DNA of 15,482 nt from Candidatus Dormiibacterota bacterium (lineage in GTDB: Bacteria; Chloroflexota; Dormibacteria; Aeolococcales; Aeolococcaceae): positions 877 through 16,358 of the forward strand of contig PLAX01000211.1 of the NCBI GenBank assembly GCA_003135255.1, in the 5' to 3' direction. Under the pieces are notes generated by a model. The model was not told the origin of the DNA. It did not search any database and saw only the letters and a list, made by a program, of their open reading frames with translations. Shown here one piece after another: positions 1-6,766 of this stretch (position 1 is the first letter of the stretch; each line of letters begins with the position of its first letter). The position numbers were made by a program, and so were the translations under genes.

Positions 1-692
1 TGATGCCGGCGAACCGGCTGGAGGAGTACGGCTGCGAGGACCCGAGAGCCGCGTTCATCGACGGCGTCTGGCACATCACCTACGTCTCGGTGAGCCGCCT
101 CGGCATCTGCACCAGCCGGCTCACGACCACCGACTTCCGCTCCTTCGAGCGACACGGCCTGATGTTCCCCCCCGATCAGAAGGACGTGGTGCTCTTCCCC
201 GGGCGCATCGGCGGCCGCTACGCGGCCCTCACCCGCCCGATGCCACAGTCCTTTGGCCGCGTCCTCGGGGTGTGGATCGCCTTCTCCGACGACCTCGTTC
301 ATTGGGGTGACCACGCGCCCCTCGCACTGCCGCGACAGGGGATGTGGGACGGGCTCCGCACCGGCGCGGGTGCGACCCCGTTCCGGGTTCCCGAAGGCTG
401 GTTGGAGATCTACCACGGGGTCGACCGCAGAACCCACTACGCGCTGGGAGCCATCCTCCTCGACGCCGATGACCCCAGCCGGGTCATCGCCCGCTCACCC
501 GAACCGATCCTGGTGCCGACCGCTCCCTACGAACGTGAGGGGCTGTTCGACGACGTCGTCTTCACCTGCGGGCACGTGAACCTCGACCCGGAGGGCAGGG
601 AGATCCGCGTCTACTACGGCGCCGCGGACAGCCGCCTGGCCGCCGCGGACTTCACGGTGCGCGAGATCCTCGACCAGATGCGCCCGTGCTGA
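1..692 (+). CDS. GH130-family glycosidase/phosphorylase, 5' truncated by window edge
   Basis: GH130 enzymes phosphorolyse or hydrolyse beta-linked mannosides in the cytosol, releasing mannose-1-phosphate or mannose. The visible 229 residues from the first ATG at 3 include EEYGCEDPR near the N-terminus, the segment that carries the catalytic Asp in the family. Further on come WLEIYHGVD, DADDPSRVIARSPEPIL and VVFTCGHVNLD followed by YYGAADS, all typical of the C-terminal half of the five-bladed propeller. Family members are usually about 300-350 aa and begin well before the GCEDPR segment, so the frame is taken as continuing beyond base 1, and the ATG at 3 is probably internal. The stop overlaps the GTG start of the next gene by 7 nt, so the two are likely translationally coupled. 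Substrate (mannan-type oligosaccharide versus mannosyl-glucose or N-glycan) cannot be decided from this fragment. Confidence 0.88.
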   Translation, partial: MPANRLEEYGCEDPRAAFIDGVWHITYVSVSRLGICTSRLTTTDFRSFERHGLMFPPDQKDVVLFPGRIGGRYAALTRPMPQSFGRVLGVWIAFSDDLVHWGDHAPLALPRQGMWDGLRTGAGATPFRVPEGWLEIYHGVDRRTHYALGAILLDADDPSRVIARSPEPILVPTAPYEREGLFDDVVFTCGHVNLDPEGREIRVYYGAADSRLAAADFTVREILDQMRPC

Positions 693-1750
693 GGCAGATC
701 GCGCGTCTCACCCGGCCCGTCCCCTTCGCCGGGCCCGCCGCGCTCGCCGTCGCCGTGTACTCGGATGCGCTCAACCAACCGATTCGCGCCGCGCAGGCGG
801 GCTACGAGGGCGTCGCCTGCGTGGACGACGCGGCCCGCGCCCTCGAGCTCTACTGCGATCTCTGGACGGCAACCGCCTCCCCCTGGGTGCGGCGATGGTG
901 CGAGGGACTGCTCGACTTCGTCCTCGCCATGCAGGGCGCCGACGGTCGCTGGCACAATTTCATCCTCGATTGGGAGGGCACTCCCAATCACGAGGCGCGG
1001 ACGTCGGTCCCGGGTGGAGGCTTCTGGCAGGCGCGCGCGCTGCTGGCGGTGGCCCGCGCCGGGCAGATCTTCGACGACGACGCCCGGATCGAGGACTCCC
1101 TGAACCGCGGCCTCCCGCACATCATCGAGGCCACCGAAGTGCCGGCCGATGTGAGGGCACTTCACATCAGGACGGCGCTCACCCTGCTGGAGAGCGGTGA
1201 CGACCGGGGGTTGATCGACGAGGTCGCGCTGTGGAGCGACGAGGTGGCCGGCTGCCGTGACGGCGACCGGCTGATGAACTCGCCCGAAGAGAGGGGGGCG
1301 CCCCATCTCTGGGGGCACATCCAGGAGGGGGTGCTCGCCGATGCCGGGGTGCGGCTGGGCAGGGAGGACCTGGTCGCCACCGCCTGCCGCAGTGCCGAGC
1401 TGGTGTTCCGGGCCGTCGTCATGTCCGGCTTTGACCTGGAGCGGACCCAGCCGTACGACGTCGCGTCGGCCGTCTACGTGCTCACCCGGATCGCCGCGGT
1501 CACGGGGACGCCCGCCTACGCCACTCTCGCCGGTATGGCGCGTTCGTGGTTTGACCGCCGCAACGCCGCCGGCCAGCCCGTTTACGACCGGCGAGCTGGG
1601 CGCGTCAGCGACGGTGTGGATGGCCGGCGGGTCAGCGACAACTCGGGGGCCGAGGCGAACATCGTGGGCGCCCAGGCCCTCTTCGAGGACGCCGCCAAGC
1701 TGGCGAAGCGCCTCGCCGCTCGCGAGGCCCTCCCGGCGGCTGCCGGCTGA
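686..1750 (+). CDS. Putative six-hairpin (alpha/alpha)6-barrel glycosidase-like protein
   Basis: 354 aa, GTG start at 686 overlapping the end of the GH130 gene by 7 nt. I see no signal peptide or membrane segment, so it is probably cytosolic. The sequence is helix-rich with repeated Trp/Ala helices, as expected of a six-hairpin glycosidase fold. The segment GYEGVACVDDAARALELY resembles the D(D/N)ARAL signature found in barrel domains of proteins encoded beside GH130 enzymes and glycosyltransferases. Other conserved-looking stretches are DGRWHNFILDW (about residue 91) and VSDNSGAEANIVGAQAL near the C-terminus. By context it would process or bind the same beta-mannoside-type oligosaccharide as the upstream enzyme. 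The specific reaction is unknown and activity is not demonstrated by any motif I can name with certainty. The gene ends 22 bp from the convergent exporter gene. Confidence 0.72.
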   Translation: MLRQIARLTRPVPFAGPAALAVAVYSDALNQPIRAAQAGYEGVACVDDAARALELYCDLWTATASPWVRRWCEGLLDFVLAMQGADGRWHNFILDWEGTPNHEARTSVPGGGFWQARALLAVARAGQIFDDDARIEDSLNRGLPHIIEATEVPADVRALHIRTALTLLESGDDRGLIDEVALWSDEVAGCRDGDRLMNSPEERGAPHLWGHIQEGVLADAGVRLGREDLVATACRSAELVFRAVVMSGFDLERTQPYDVASAVYVLTRIAAVTGTPAYATLAGMARSWFDRRNAAGQPVYDRRAGRVSDGVDGRRVSDNSGAEANIVGAQALFEDAAKLAKRLAAREALPAAAG

Positions 1751-1772
1751 CGCCCGGCCGCCACCTGCCGCC

Positions 1773-3353
1773 TCATCGCGTCTCCGGGCTCCTGGAGGGC
1801 AGGGCGGCCAGCACCAGCAGGACTCCGGCCCCGGTGACGCCGATGGCGGCCAGCAGAGCGGTCCGGGTGCCCATCATGAAGCTGTTGCGGGCGACCACGG
1901 CCAGGCTCGCGCCGAGCTGCCCGCCAGCGACTCGCGCGACCGCCAGCGCCCCGCCCAGTGACCCGAGGATGGCCTGGGCCGCCACGGCCGGCACGTGCCG
2001 GCCGATCAGCAGAGGGTTCATCGCGCTCTGGTAGCGGGTCGACAGCACGCTGCCGATCACGGCCACGCCGAGGGCGCCGCCGACCTGGATGGCGGTGCTG
2101 TTGGCCGCCGACCCGACCCCCGCGTCCCCATGGGCCAGGCTGCCGAGCACGGAGTCGGTGGCTGCCGGGATGAGCAGGCCCGTTCCCACGCCGATCAGGA
2201 GCAGGCCGGGGAGAACGGCCAGGTAGGTGATCGTCGAGGTCGCGACCGCGGCGCTCTGGGCGATTCCGCCGACGATCAGGAGCAGGCCGGCGGCGACGAC
2301 GAGCTTGCTGCCGACGCGCCGGACCAGCCGGGAGGAGAACAGGGCCGCCACGGCGAGCGTCCCGGCCAGGGGCAGGATGCGGAGCCCGGCGCCGAGCGGG
2401 CTGTAGCCGAGGAAGAACTGGAGCACCTGGGTCTGGAGAAAGAGGCAGCCCAGCAGGGCGAAGACGCCCAGTCCCAGGGCCGCCATGGCAACGCTGAACC
2501 GGGGGGAGCGGAAGTACCGGAGGGGGAGCATGGGGTGGTCGGAGTGTCGCTCCCAGGCCACGAACCCCACCATGAGGGCGACGCCGCCGGCGAGGGCGGC
2601 GATGACCGCGGCGGACGACCAGCCATGGGTCGGGCCCTCGATGATCGCCCAGAGGATCAGCCCGAGGCCTCCGATCGAGAGCAGGGCGCCTGCCGGGTCG
2701 GCGGGCCGGGGGTCCTGACTTCTCGACTCGGGAACCAGCAGCAGGGTCCCCGCCAGGCCGGCCGCGACCACCGGGACGTTAACCAGGAAGATCGATCCCC
2801 ACCAGAAGTGCTCGAGCAGCGCGCCCCCCGCCACCGGCCCGATGGCGATGCCGAGCCCGATCGTCCCGGCCCACATGCCGACCGCCCGGGCCCGCGCATG
2901 GGGGTCGCGGAAGATGTCATTGACGATGGACAGGCCCGCCGGGATCATCATCGCCGCACCGGACCCCATCAACCCCCGCCAGATGATGAGGGGATCGACG
3001 CTTCCCGAGAAGGCGGCACCGAGGGAGCCGCCCCCGAAGACGACCAGCCCGCAGACGAAGAGCCGCTTGCGCCCGAAGCGGTCGGCCAGGCTGCCGGCGA
3101 CGAGCAGCAGGCCCCCGAACACCATCGAGTAGGCGTCGACGATCCACTGGAGCTGGTCGGTGGTGGCCTGCAGCTTCTCCACCAGGGTGGGCAGGGCCAC
3201 GTTCAGGATGGTGTTGTCGAGGTTGACCATCAGCACGGCGACGCAGAGGACCGTGAGCGCCACCCACGGGTTGCGCCGGCCTGCCGGGCTCCGGGCGGCG
3301 GTGCCGGACGCAGGCCGAGGCGGGAGGGATGCGGACGTTGCATGACTGTTCAA
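1773..3353 (-). CDS. DHA2-family MFS multidrug exporter (EmrB/QacA type)
   Basis: 526 aa, the usual length of 14-helix H+-coupled drug exporters of the DHA2 family in the inner membrane. MFS landmarks are LDNTILNVALP in helix 1 (about 45-55, the DHA2 motif with the membrane Asp), QWIVDAY (about 69-75), motif A GSLADRFGRKR (about 87-97) and a motif-C-like GIGLGIAIGPVAGG in helix 5, followed by FWWGSIFLVNVPV. The first 28 residues are a polar cytosolic tail. The start is TTG at 3353; no Shine-Dalgarno is visible and a good promoter lies so close (-10 at 3365-3370) that the leader would be only about 4-5 nt. The gene is divergent from a TetR gene across 64 bp, the classic arrangement of a repressor and its efflux target. 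Substrate is unknown; the glutamate decarboxylase downstream of the TetR makes an amino-acid or GABA-related role conceivable, but this is inference. It is a clear paralogue of the second exporter at 9055-10731. Confidence 0.93.
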   Translation of the reverse strand: MNSHATSASLPPRPASGTAARSPAGRRNPWVALTVLCVAVLMVNLDNTILNVALPTLVEKLQATTDQLQWIVDAYSMVFGGLLLVAGSLADRFGRKRLFVCGLVVFGGGSLGAAFSGSVDPLIIWRGLMGSGAAMMIPAGLSIVNDIFRDPHARARAVGMWAGTIGLGIAIGPVAGGALLEHFWWGSIFLVNVPVVAAGLAGTLLLVPESRSQDPRPADPAGALLSIGGLGLILWAIIEGPTHGWSSAAVIAALAGGVALMVGFVAWERHSDHPMLPLRYFRSPRFSVAMAALGLGVFALLGCLFLQTQVLQFFLGYSPLGAGLRILPLAGTLAVAALFSSRLVRRVGSKLVVAAGLLLIVGGIAQSAAVATSTITYLAVLPGLLLIGVGTGLLIPAATDSVLGSLAHGDAGVGSAANSTAIQVGGALGVAVIGSVLSTRYQSAMNPLLIGRHVPAVAAQAILGSLGGALAVARVAGGQLGASLAVVARNSFMMGTRTALLAAIGVTGAGVLLVLAALPSRSPETR

Positions 3354-3364
3354 TTTAGGATACG

Positions 3365-3393
3365 ACTATATCAACTGATGATCGGCAGGACAA
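3365..3393 (-). promoter_or_regulatory. Promoter of first MFS exporter gene
   Basis: On the minus strand a -35 TTGTCC (3388-3393) and a -10 TATAGT (3365-3370) are separated by exactly 17 bp. The predicted start of transcription is about 3357-3358, leaving a leader of only 4-5 nt before the TTG codon. The -35 box overlaps the short palindrome at 3390-3401, so a bound repressor would block this promoter. Confidence 0.55.
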
Positions 3394-3401
3394 GCTCTTG
3401 T
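3390..3401. promoter_or_regulatory. Candidate TetR operator, ACAAG-N2-CTTGT palindrome
   Basis: A 12-bp inverted repeat (ACAAG, CT, CTTGT) lies in the 64-bp divergent intergenic region. It overlaps the -35 box of the exporter promoter and lies just upstream of the TetR start at 3418, so it could serve both genes. It is short for a TetR operator, so the true site may be longer and imperfect. Confidence 0.35.
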
Positions 3402-3405
3402 ACGG

Positions 3406-3411
3406 TAGCAT
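3406..3411 (+). promoter_or_regulatory. Possible -10 box (TAGCAT) of TetR gene, leaderless
   Basis: TAGCAT ends 6 nt before the GTG at 3418, matching the spacing seen at other leaderless-looking starts in this window. No convincing -35 is visible. An overlapping TACGGT at 3401-3406 is an alternative. Confidence 0.3.
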
Positions 3412-3417
3412 TGGACC

Positions 3418-4062
3418 GTGAGCATGCACTCCGCCACCGTGCAGGACTCCGATCTGAGCGCTCGGGCTAAGATCCGCGAGGCCGCCCTCGGGCTCTTCGG
3501 CCGCTCCGGTTTCGGGGTGTCGCTCCGGACCGTCGCCCGGGCCGCCGGGGTCTCCCCCGGGCTGGTCATCCACCACTTCGGGTCCAAGGACGGCCTGCGG
3601 GCCGCCGTCGACGCGTCGGTGCTGGCCCTCTTCGTCGAGCGGGTCGAGATCCTGCCCAAGGACCTGCCCGCCGACCAGCTCTCGCGGGCGATGGCCAACA
3701 GCCTCTCCGACGTCCTGGGGCCGAGCCCGGACATCCGGCAGTACCTGCGACGGTGCCTCCTGGACGAGACCCCGGCGGGGACGACGATCTTCGACGAGCT
3801 GGTGGCGGCGACGCGGCGCGGTCTCGTGCTGCTGGAGCGAGCCGGGGGCATCCGGGCCGACACCGATCCCGAGTGGCGGCCCTTTCAAGTCCTCTCGGTG
3901 ATCCTCGGGCCCCTGCTGATGGAGCCGGTGATGCAGCGCAACATCGGTGAGCCCGCCTATGCCCCGGAGGCCGTGCGCCGGCGCACCTCCGCCAACCTCG
4001 ACTTCCTGTCGCGCGGGCTGTTCACCACGGCCGCAGAAGGGCGCGACGGGCCCACGCCCTGA
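3418..4062 (+). CDS. TetR/AcrR-family transcriptional regulator
   Basis: 214 aa from GTG 3418 (an ATG two codons on, at 3424, is an equally possible start). The N-terminal TetR DNA-binding domain is clear: helix 1 ARAKIREAALGLFGRSGFGV, then the helix-turn-helix SLRTVARAAGVSPGLVIHHFGSKDGLRAAV at about residues 35-64. The C-terminal ligand and dimer domain is variable and gives no ligand. The gene is divergent from the DHA2 exporter with a candidate operator between them, and its stop lies 25 bp before glutamate decarboxylase on the same strand. The protein probably represses the exporter and itself, and the decarboxylase may be part of the same transcript. No second promoter is obvious in the 25-bp gap, which supports co-transcription. 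Confidence 0.92.
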   Translation: MSMHSATVQDSDLSARAKIREAALGLFGRSGFGVSLRTVARAAGVSPGLVIHHFGSKDGLRAAVDASVLALFVERVEILPKDLPADQLSRAMANSLSDVLGPSPDIRQYLRRCLLDETPAGTTIFDELVAATRRGLVLLERAGGIRADTDPEWRPFQVLSVILGPLLMEPVMQRNIGEPAYAPEAVRRRTSANLDFLSRGLFTTAAEGRDGPTP

Positions 4063-4074
4063 CAGACGCCAGCC

Positions 4075-4080
4075 GGGAGG
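4075..4080 (+). promoter_or_regulatory. Ribosome-binding site fixing the GAD start
   Basis: GGGAGG sits 7 nt upstream of GTG 4088. It selects that codon over an open frame that continues upstream to 3947 inside the TetR gene. Confidence 0.7.
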
Positions 4081-4087
4081 GAACCAC

Positions 4088-5476
4088 GTGCCACTGCACC
4101 ACCAGGAGCCGAGCGACGCGAATCTGGAGGTCAACCCCCTCTACGCGACCGGTGCCGCGCGGAGCGGCGTGCCCAAGCTGCGCATCCCCAGGGAGCCGAT
4201 GGAGCCCGAGGTCGCGTACCAGATCGTCCACGACGAGCTGATGCTGGACGGCAACGCCCGGCTCAACCTGGCCACCTTCGTGACCACATGGATGGAGCCG
4301 CAAGCCGCGCGCCTGATGGCGGAGGCGGCGGACAAGAACGTCATCGACAAGGACGAATACCCGCAGACCGCCGAGATCGAACGCCGCTGCGTCCACATCC
4401 TCGCCGACCTCTGGCACGCGCAGCCCCATGAGCAAGCGGTCGGCTGCTCCACCACCGGTTCGAGCGAGGCGGCGATGCTCGCCGGGATGGCGCTCAAGTG
4501 GCGCTGGCGGGAGGCCCGCCGCGCCGCCGGCGCCTCCTCCGACCGGCCCAACATGGTGATGGGGATCAACGTCCAGGTCTGCTGGGAGAAATTCTGCCGC
4601 TACTGGGACGTGGAGCCGCGCTACGTCCCCATGGAGGGTGACCGGCGCCACCTCACCGGTCGCGAGGCGGTGAAGCTCTGCGACGAGAACACGATCGGGG
4701 TCGTGGCGGTGCTGGGCTCCACCCAGGACGGCAGCTACGAGCCGGTGGCCGAGATCGCCGCGGCGCTCGACCGGCTGCAGCAGGGGGGAGGCGCGGACAT
4801 CCCCGTGCACGTCGACGCCGCCTCGGGGGGCTTCGTGGCGCCGTTCGTGCAACCGACTCTGGAGTGGGACTTCCGGCTCCCGCGGGTGGCGTCGATCAAC
4901 ACGTCCGGGCACAAGTACGGGCTGGTGTACCCCGGCGTGGGCTGGGTGCTCTGGCGCGACCGCGATGCCCTGCCCGAGCAGCTCGTCTTCCGGGTCAACT
5001 ACCTGGGCGGCAGCATGCCCACCTTCGCGCTCAACTTCTCACGCCCGGGTGCGCAGGTCATCGCCCAGTACTACAACCTCATCCGGCTCGGGTTCGAGGG
5101 CTACCGGCGGGTGCAGCAGGCGGCGTTGGACACGGCTCAGCACATCGCTGCGGCCGTCGCGCGGATCGGCCCCTTCCGGCTGCTCACGGACGGCAGCGAG
5201 CTTCCCGTGTTCGCCTTTGAGCTCAGGCCGGAGGTGGAGCGCTATTCGGTGTACGACGTCTCCGACGGTCTCCGCAAGCGCGGCTGGCAGGTGCCCGCCT
5301 ACAGCTTCCCCGCCAACCTCGAGGACACCAACGTGCTGCGCGTGGTCGTGCGCAACGGGATGTCGCGGGACCTGGCCGACCTGCTGATCGCCGACCTCCG
5401 ACGCGAGGTGGTCCAGCTCGACAAGCTCAGCTCACGCCTGCCGCAGCATCCCGACCGCACCCGCTTTCATCACTGA
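4088..5476 (+). CDS. gadB: Glutamate decarboxylase (PLP-dependent)
   Basis: Converts L-glutamate to GABA and CO2 in the cytosol, consuming one proton per turnover; this supports acid resistance or a GABA shunt. The GTG start at 4088 gives 462 aa, against 466 aa for E. coli GadB. Visible hallmarks are NLATFVTTWM (about 60-69), GCSTTGSSEAAMLAGMALKWRW (119-140, phosphate and substrate region), HVDAASGGFVAPF (241-253, with Asp243 expected to contact the PLP ring nitrogen) and the PLP-lysine motif INTSGHKYGLVYPGVGW with Lys276, the same number as in E. coli. The chain ends in two histidines; in E. coli GadB a penultimate His closes the active site at neutral pH, so a similar pH switch is possible. 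The gene follows the TetR gene by 25 bp. No GadC-type glutamate/GABA antiporter is present in the window. The product call is very secure. Confidence 0.96.
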   Translation: MPLHHQEPSDANLEVNPLYATGAARSGVPKLRIPREPMEPEVAYQIVHDELMLDGNARLNLATFVTTWMEPQAARLMAEAADKNVIDKDEYPQTAEIERRCVHILADLWHAQPHEQAVGCSTTGSSEAAMLAGMALKWRWREARRAAGASSDRPNMVMGINVQVCWEKFCRYWDVEPRYVPMEGDRRHLTGREAVKLCDENTIGVVAVLGSTQDGSYEPVAEIAAALDRLQQGGGADIPVHVDAASGGFVAPFVQPTLEWDFRLPRVASINTSGHKYGLVYPGVGWVLWRDRDALPEQLVFRVNYLGGSMPTFALNFSRPGAQVIAQYYNLIRLGFEGYRRVQQAALDTAQHIAAAVARIGPFRLLTDGSELPVFAFELRPEVERYSVYDVSDGLRKRGWQVPAYSFPANLEDTNVLRVVVRNGMSRDLADLLIADLRREVVQLDKLSSRLPQHPDRTRFHH

Positions 5477-5508
5477 CGCCGAGAGCTGCCGGGCGCGTGC
5501 CGGAGCAC

Positions 5509-5539
5509 GGCGGCCCAGCGCCCCTGGATCCTGGCCGCC
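5509..5539 (+). terminator. Possible terminator hairpin after glutamate decarboxylase
   Basis: GGCGGCC (5509-5515) pairs with GGCCGCC (5533-5539) around a 17-nt loop that itself contains CCAG/CTGG. There is no T tract, so this is weak, but it lies between the decarboxylase stop and the uppP promoter. Confidence 0.3.
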
Positions 5540-5563
5540 CCGGGTCCCCGCCCCCAACCCTGG

Positions 5564-5569
5564 TAGTGT
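5564..5569 (+). promoter_or_regulatory. -10 box (TAGTGT) of uppP
   Basis: TAGTGT ends 9 nt before the GTG start codon at 5579, and no Shine-Dalgarno lies between. The layout suggests a leaderless or nearly leaderless transcript. No clear -35 is visible. Confidence 0.4.
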
Positions 5570-5578
5570 CCAAAGCCT

Positions 5579-6445
5579 GTGGGCATCACCCTGCCGATCG
5601 CGCTCTTCTTCGGAATCCTCCAGGGCGCCAGCGAACTGTTCCCCGTCTCCTCGCTCGGCCACGCCGTGGTGGTCCCGGCCCTCTTCGGCATCCGGGTGCG
5701 GGAGAGCGACGCCGATTTCCTCCCCTTCCTGGTGCTGCTCCACATCGGCACCGCCACCGCCCTCATCTGCCTCTACTGGCGGCAGTGGGGCCGGATCGTG
5801 GCCGGCTTCGTCCGCAGCGCGGCGACCGGCAGGGTGACGGGCGGGGACGATCGCCTGGCCTGGCTGCTCGTGGTCGGCACCATCCCGGCGGGCCTGGTGG
5901 GGTTCATCTTCCAGAAGCCACTCCAGGCCAACTTCGGCAACCCGCGGCTCGCCGCCGGGCTGCTGCTCGTCAACGGCGCCATGCTGCTCGGGGCGGAGAT
6001 GCTCCGGCGGCGCACCGAGCGGCGGGCCGGCATCGCCCAACGCGACCCCGCAGCGGAGGAGAAGCAGTTCCGCAGCATCGAGGAGATGGGCTTCGGCCGG
6101 GCCGCGCTGATCGGCGCCTGCCAGATCGTCGCCCTCTTCCCGGGCATGTCGCGCTCGGGGTCGACCATGGCCGGCGGCCTGATCGGCGGGCTCCGCCACG
6201 AGGAGGCGGTTCGCTTTTCCTTCCTCCTCGCCACCCCCATCATCCTGGCCGCCGGGCTCCTGGAGGTGCCCTCCCTGGCCGGGACCGCCAACCTCGGGCC
6301 GATGCTCGTGGGCGGGGTGGCGGCGGGCCTCACCGCCTACGCCAGCGCCCGTTTCCTGGTCCGATACTTCCGGGTCGGCCGCCTCGACCCGTACGCGTAT
6401 TACTGCGCCGGGCTGGGAGTGCTCGGCCTGATCCTGCTCCACTAA
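5579..6445 (+). CDS. uppP: Undecaprenyl-diphosphatase UppP (BacA family)
   Basis: Integral membrane phosphatase that removes a phosphate from undecaprenyl pyrophosphate, recycling the lipid carrier for peptidoglycan and other wall polymers; overexpression of the family gives bacitracin tolerance. 288 aa from GTG 5579, close to the usual 265-290. The first signature QGASELFPVSSLGH (15-28) fits the (E/Q)xxxE motif with Gln in the first position, and keeps the conserved Ser and His. The second signature FPGMSRSGST (187-196) contains the catalytic Arg192. The rest is strongly hydrophobic with about seven or eight helices, and a hydrophilic loop at about 142-168. It starts its own transcription unit with a 22-bp gap to the small membrane gene downstream, with which it is probably co-transcribed. 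Confidence 0.95.
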   Translation: MGITLPIALFFGILQGASELFPVSSLGHAVVVPALFGIRVRESDADFLPFLVLLHIGTATALICLYWRQWGRIVAGFVRSAATGRVTGGDDRLAWLLVVGTIPAGLVGFIFQKPLQANFGNPRLAAGLLLVNGAMLLGAEMLRRRTERRAGIAQRDPAAEEKQFRSIEEMGFGRAALIGACQIVALFPGMSRSGSTMAGGLIGGLRHEEAVRFSFLLATPIILAAGLLEVPSLAGTANLGPMLVGGVAAGLTAYASARFLVRYFRVGRLDPYAYYCAGLGVLGLILLH

Positions 6446-6467
6446 AGCCCACAGGGAGACCATCTCG

Positions 6468-6686
6468 ATGCCCGACACCGGCCACACCCGCAACCGCACC
6501 CTCGCGGCGGTGCTGATCGCGATCGCCGTCATCTGCCTGGCGCTGGCGATCTTCTACTTCACCCAGAAGACCACCTTCCTGGCCGGCTCCCCCGCCAAGA
6601 TCCAGATCAAGCACGGGCTGCTCTTCGCCGTGCTCGCGATCGTCTCGGCGGTGGGCGCCAACATCCTCTGGCGCCGCGACAGCTGA
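6468..6686 (+). CDS. Small two-helix membrane protein, unknown
   Basis: 72 aa. Two hydrophobic segments, about 11-32 (TLAAVLIAIAVICLALAIFY) and 49-67 (HGLLFAVLAIVSAVGANI), are separated by a short polar loop FTQKTTFLAGSPAKIQIK. The C-terminus RRDS should be cytosolic by the positive-inside rule, and so should the N-terminus, which carries His/Arg. A ribosome-binding site AGGGAGA (6453-6459) lies 8 nt before the ATG. The gene follows uppP by 22 bp on the same strand, so it is probably in the same operon and may act in or near the envelope. I do not recognise the family. Reality of the gene is supported by the RBS, the clean hydrophobicity pattern and the tight spacing. Confidence 0.75.
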   Translation: MPDTGHTRNRTLAAVLIAIAVICLALAIFYFTQKTTFLAGSPAKIQIKHGLLFAVLAIVSAVGANILWRRDS

Positions 6687-6694
6687 GCCGCAGC

Positions 6695-6716
6695 CCGACG
6701 GCCCTCTTTCCGTCGG
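6695..6716 (+). terminator. Hairpin terminator after the uppP operon
   Basis: CCGACGG (6695-6701) and CCGTCGG (6710-6716) form a perfect 7-bp stem around the loop CCCTCTTT, 8 bp after the stop of the small membrane gene. There is no trailing T run, as is common in GC-rich genomes. Confidence 0.5.
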
Positions 6717-6766
6717 CCCCGGGCCAGCGGCCGGCCTCGGGCGTCCGGACCCGCCCGGACGCCAAG

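Noticed and set aside
1995..3470. 491-residue open frame on the + strand antisense to the first exporter
   Set aside because: Composition is Gly/Asp/Gln/His-rich without any domain, and it mirrors a secure 14-helix exporter. It is a GC-rich antisense shadow.
3947..4087. N-terminal extension of glutamate decarboxylase into the TetR gene
   Set aside because: Pro/Arg-rich, no family counterpart, and a GGGAGG site points to GTG 4088, which also gives the family length.
5432..6532. 366-residue open frame on the - strand across uppP
   Set aside because: Low-complexity Glu/Gly/His-rich product antisense to a clear UppP with intact signature motifs.
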